Part shown: one piece after another, positions 6,609 through 6,957 of the stretch | Layout: each line of letters begins with the position of its first letter | Position numbering within the stretch: the first letter of the stretch is position 1 | NCBI GenBank assembly: GCA_947175465.1 | Contig: CAMWMY010000056.1 | Span: 1-6,957 of the forward strand | Direction of reading: 5' to 3' | Length of the DNA: 6,957 nt | From: an uncultured Erysipelotrichaceae bacterium | Lineage (GTDB): Bacteria > Bacillota_I > Bacilli_A > Erysipelotrichales > Erysipelotrichaceae | The notes under the pieces: generated by a model | Database searches by the model: none | Seen by the model: the letters and a program-made list of their open reading frames with translations, nothing else | What the model was told of the DNA's origin: nothing | Translations under genes and position numbers: made by a program

Positions 6609-6641
6609 TTATCAATCTCATTATGAGATTGATAATTTTTT
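6609..6641 (+). terminator. Rho-independent terminator of the tilS-hpt-ftsH operon
   Basis: TTATCAATCTCA (6609-6620) pairs perfectly with TGAGATTGATAA (6624-6635) around a three-base loop and is followed by six T residues (6636-6641). It begins five bases after the ftsH stop codon and separates the operon from hslO. Confidence 0.93.
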
Positions 6642-6692
6642 GTTTAGAATATGTAGGATAAAGTTGATTGTTATGCATTTTAGATAGGCTTA

Positions 6693-6701
6693 TGGTATAC
6701 T
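6693..6701 (+). promoter_or_regulatory. Extended -10 promoter for hslO
   Basis: TGGTATACT contains TATACT (6696-6701, five of six matches to TATAAT) preceded by the TGn extension at 6693-6695. No good -35 box exists at the normal distance (ATGCAT at 17 bases), as is usual for extended -10 promoters. The transcript would start near 6708 and reach the ATG at 6734 after about 26 bases. The site lies downstream of the ftsH terminator, where hslO needs its own promoter. Confidence 0.55.
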
Positions 6702-6733
6702 ACATATGCGAAGTAAAAAAGAGGAGTGATGGT

Positions 6734-6957
6734 ATGCAAGATCAGTTAATAAAGGCATTAGCTTGTGATGGGCGTGTGCGTATTTATATATGTTCATCTA
6801 CGCAATTAGTAGATGAGGCAAGAAAAAGATTTGATTTATGGCCGACAGCGAGTGCGGCATTAGGAAGAGTCTTGAGTGTAGCTTCTATGATGGGAAGTAT
6901 GTTGAAGGATAAAAAGGAACAACTGACCATAAAAAGTAATGGTGGAGGGCCAATGGG
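6734..6957 (+). CDS. hslO: Hsp33 redox-regulated molecular chaperone, N-terminal part (cut by window end)
   Basis: Hsp33 is a cytoplasmic holdase that is activated by oxidation of a C-terminal zinc-bound cysteine cluster and protects unfolding proteins during oxidative stress. The 74 complete codons present match the family N-terminus: ALACDGRVRIY (8-18), the motif WPTASAALGR (36-45), then a Met-rich helix (ASMMGSMLKD, about 50-59) and the LTIKSNGGGPMG segment at the cut edge. The zinc-binding CxC/CxxC region lies outside the window, so redox control cannot be checked. The start is set by GAGGAG at 6721-6726, seven bases upstream; an out-of-frame ATG at 6729 soon meets a stop. In B. subtilis coaX lies between ftsH and hslO; here only 129 bases of terminator and promoter separate them. 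Confidence 0.95.
   Translation, partial: MQDQLIKALACDGRVRIYICSSTQLVDEARKRFDLWPTASAALGRVLSVASMMGSMLKDKKEQLTIKSNGGGPM

Noticed and set aside
1..6957. Mobile elements, CRISPR arrays, tRNA or rRNA genes
   Set aside because: No transposase, spaced direct repeats, cloverleaf or conserved rRNA sequence was seen on either strand; the region looks like an ordinary conserved chromosomal cluster.

Overview
The window is AT-rich chromosomal DNA from a low-GC, spore-forming member of the Bacillota (Firmicutes). All complete genes lie on the + strand. A sporulation phosphatase gene (spoIIE) is followed by tilS, hpt, ftsH and hslO, which is the order known around spoIIE in Bacillus and relatives. In Bacillus subtilis a coaX gene lies between ftsH and hslO; here it is absent. 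The strong AT bias, the compact 630-residue SpoIIE and a PemK/MazF-like neighbour would fit an Erysipelotrichia-type lineage, but that placement is an inference.

Layout. Bases 1-176 hold the 3' end of an unidentified membrane protein gene, whose stop codon is built into a rho-independent terminator (175-199). A candidate promoter overlapping that terminator leads into a 188-residue protein with a PemK/MazF-like C-terminal domain (257-823) and no visible antitoxin partner. A short intergenic region (824-883) carries a candidate Spo0A-type promoter with an unusually long spacer. It precedes spoIIE (884-2776), which starts with TTG. A 124-base gap then contains a long stem-loop (2788-2843) and a near-consensus sigma-A promoter (2866-2894) just before tilS (2901-4121). 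hpt (4149-4685) and ftsH (4712-6604) follow with gaps of 26-27 bases and strong Shine-Dalgarno sequences. tilS-hpt-ftsH therefore looks like one operon, ended by a strong terminator at 6609-6641. A separate promoter then drives hslO (Hsp33), which is cut by the window end.

How they fit together. SpoIIE is the membrane phosphatase that switches on sigma-F in the forespore. FtsH is the membrane AAA+ protease that in B. subtilis degrades SpoIIE outside the forespore. TilS and Hpt are housekeeping enzymes (tRNA-Ile lysidine synthesis and purine salvage); in B. subtilis they have been reported to act together in activating ftsH expression. Hsp33 is a redox-activated holdase. The cluster thus mixes sporulation control, proteostasis, tRNA modification and salvage.

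I do not see a clearly novel system. The items most worth a second look are the putative Spo0A-controlled spoIIE promoter, the orphan PemK-like protein with altered active-site positions, the compact SpoIIE, the long stem-loop before tilS, and a tilS promoter placed so that the message would be leaderless. No mobile elements, CRISPR arrays, tRNAs or rRNAs were seen. No gene-free stretch exceeds 300 bases.
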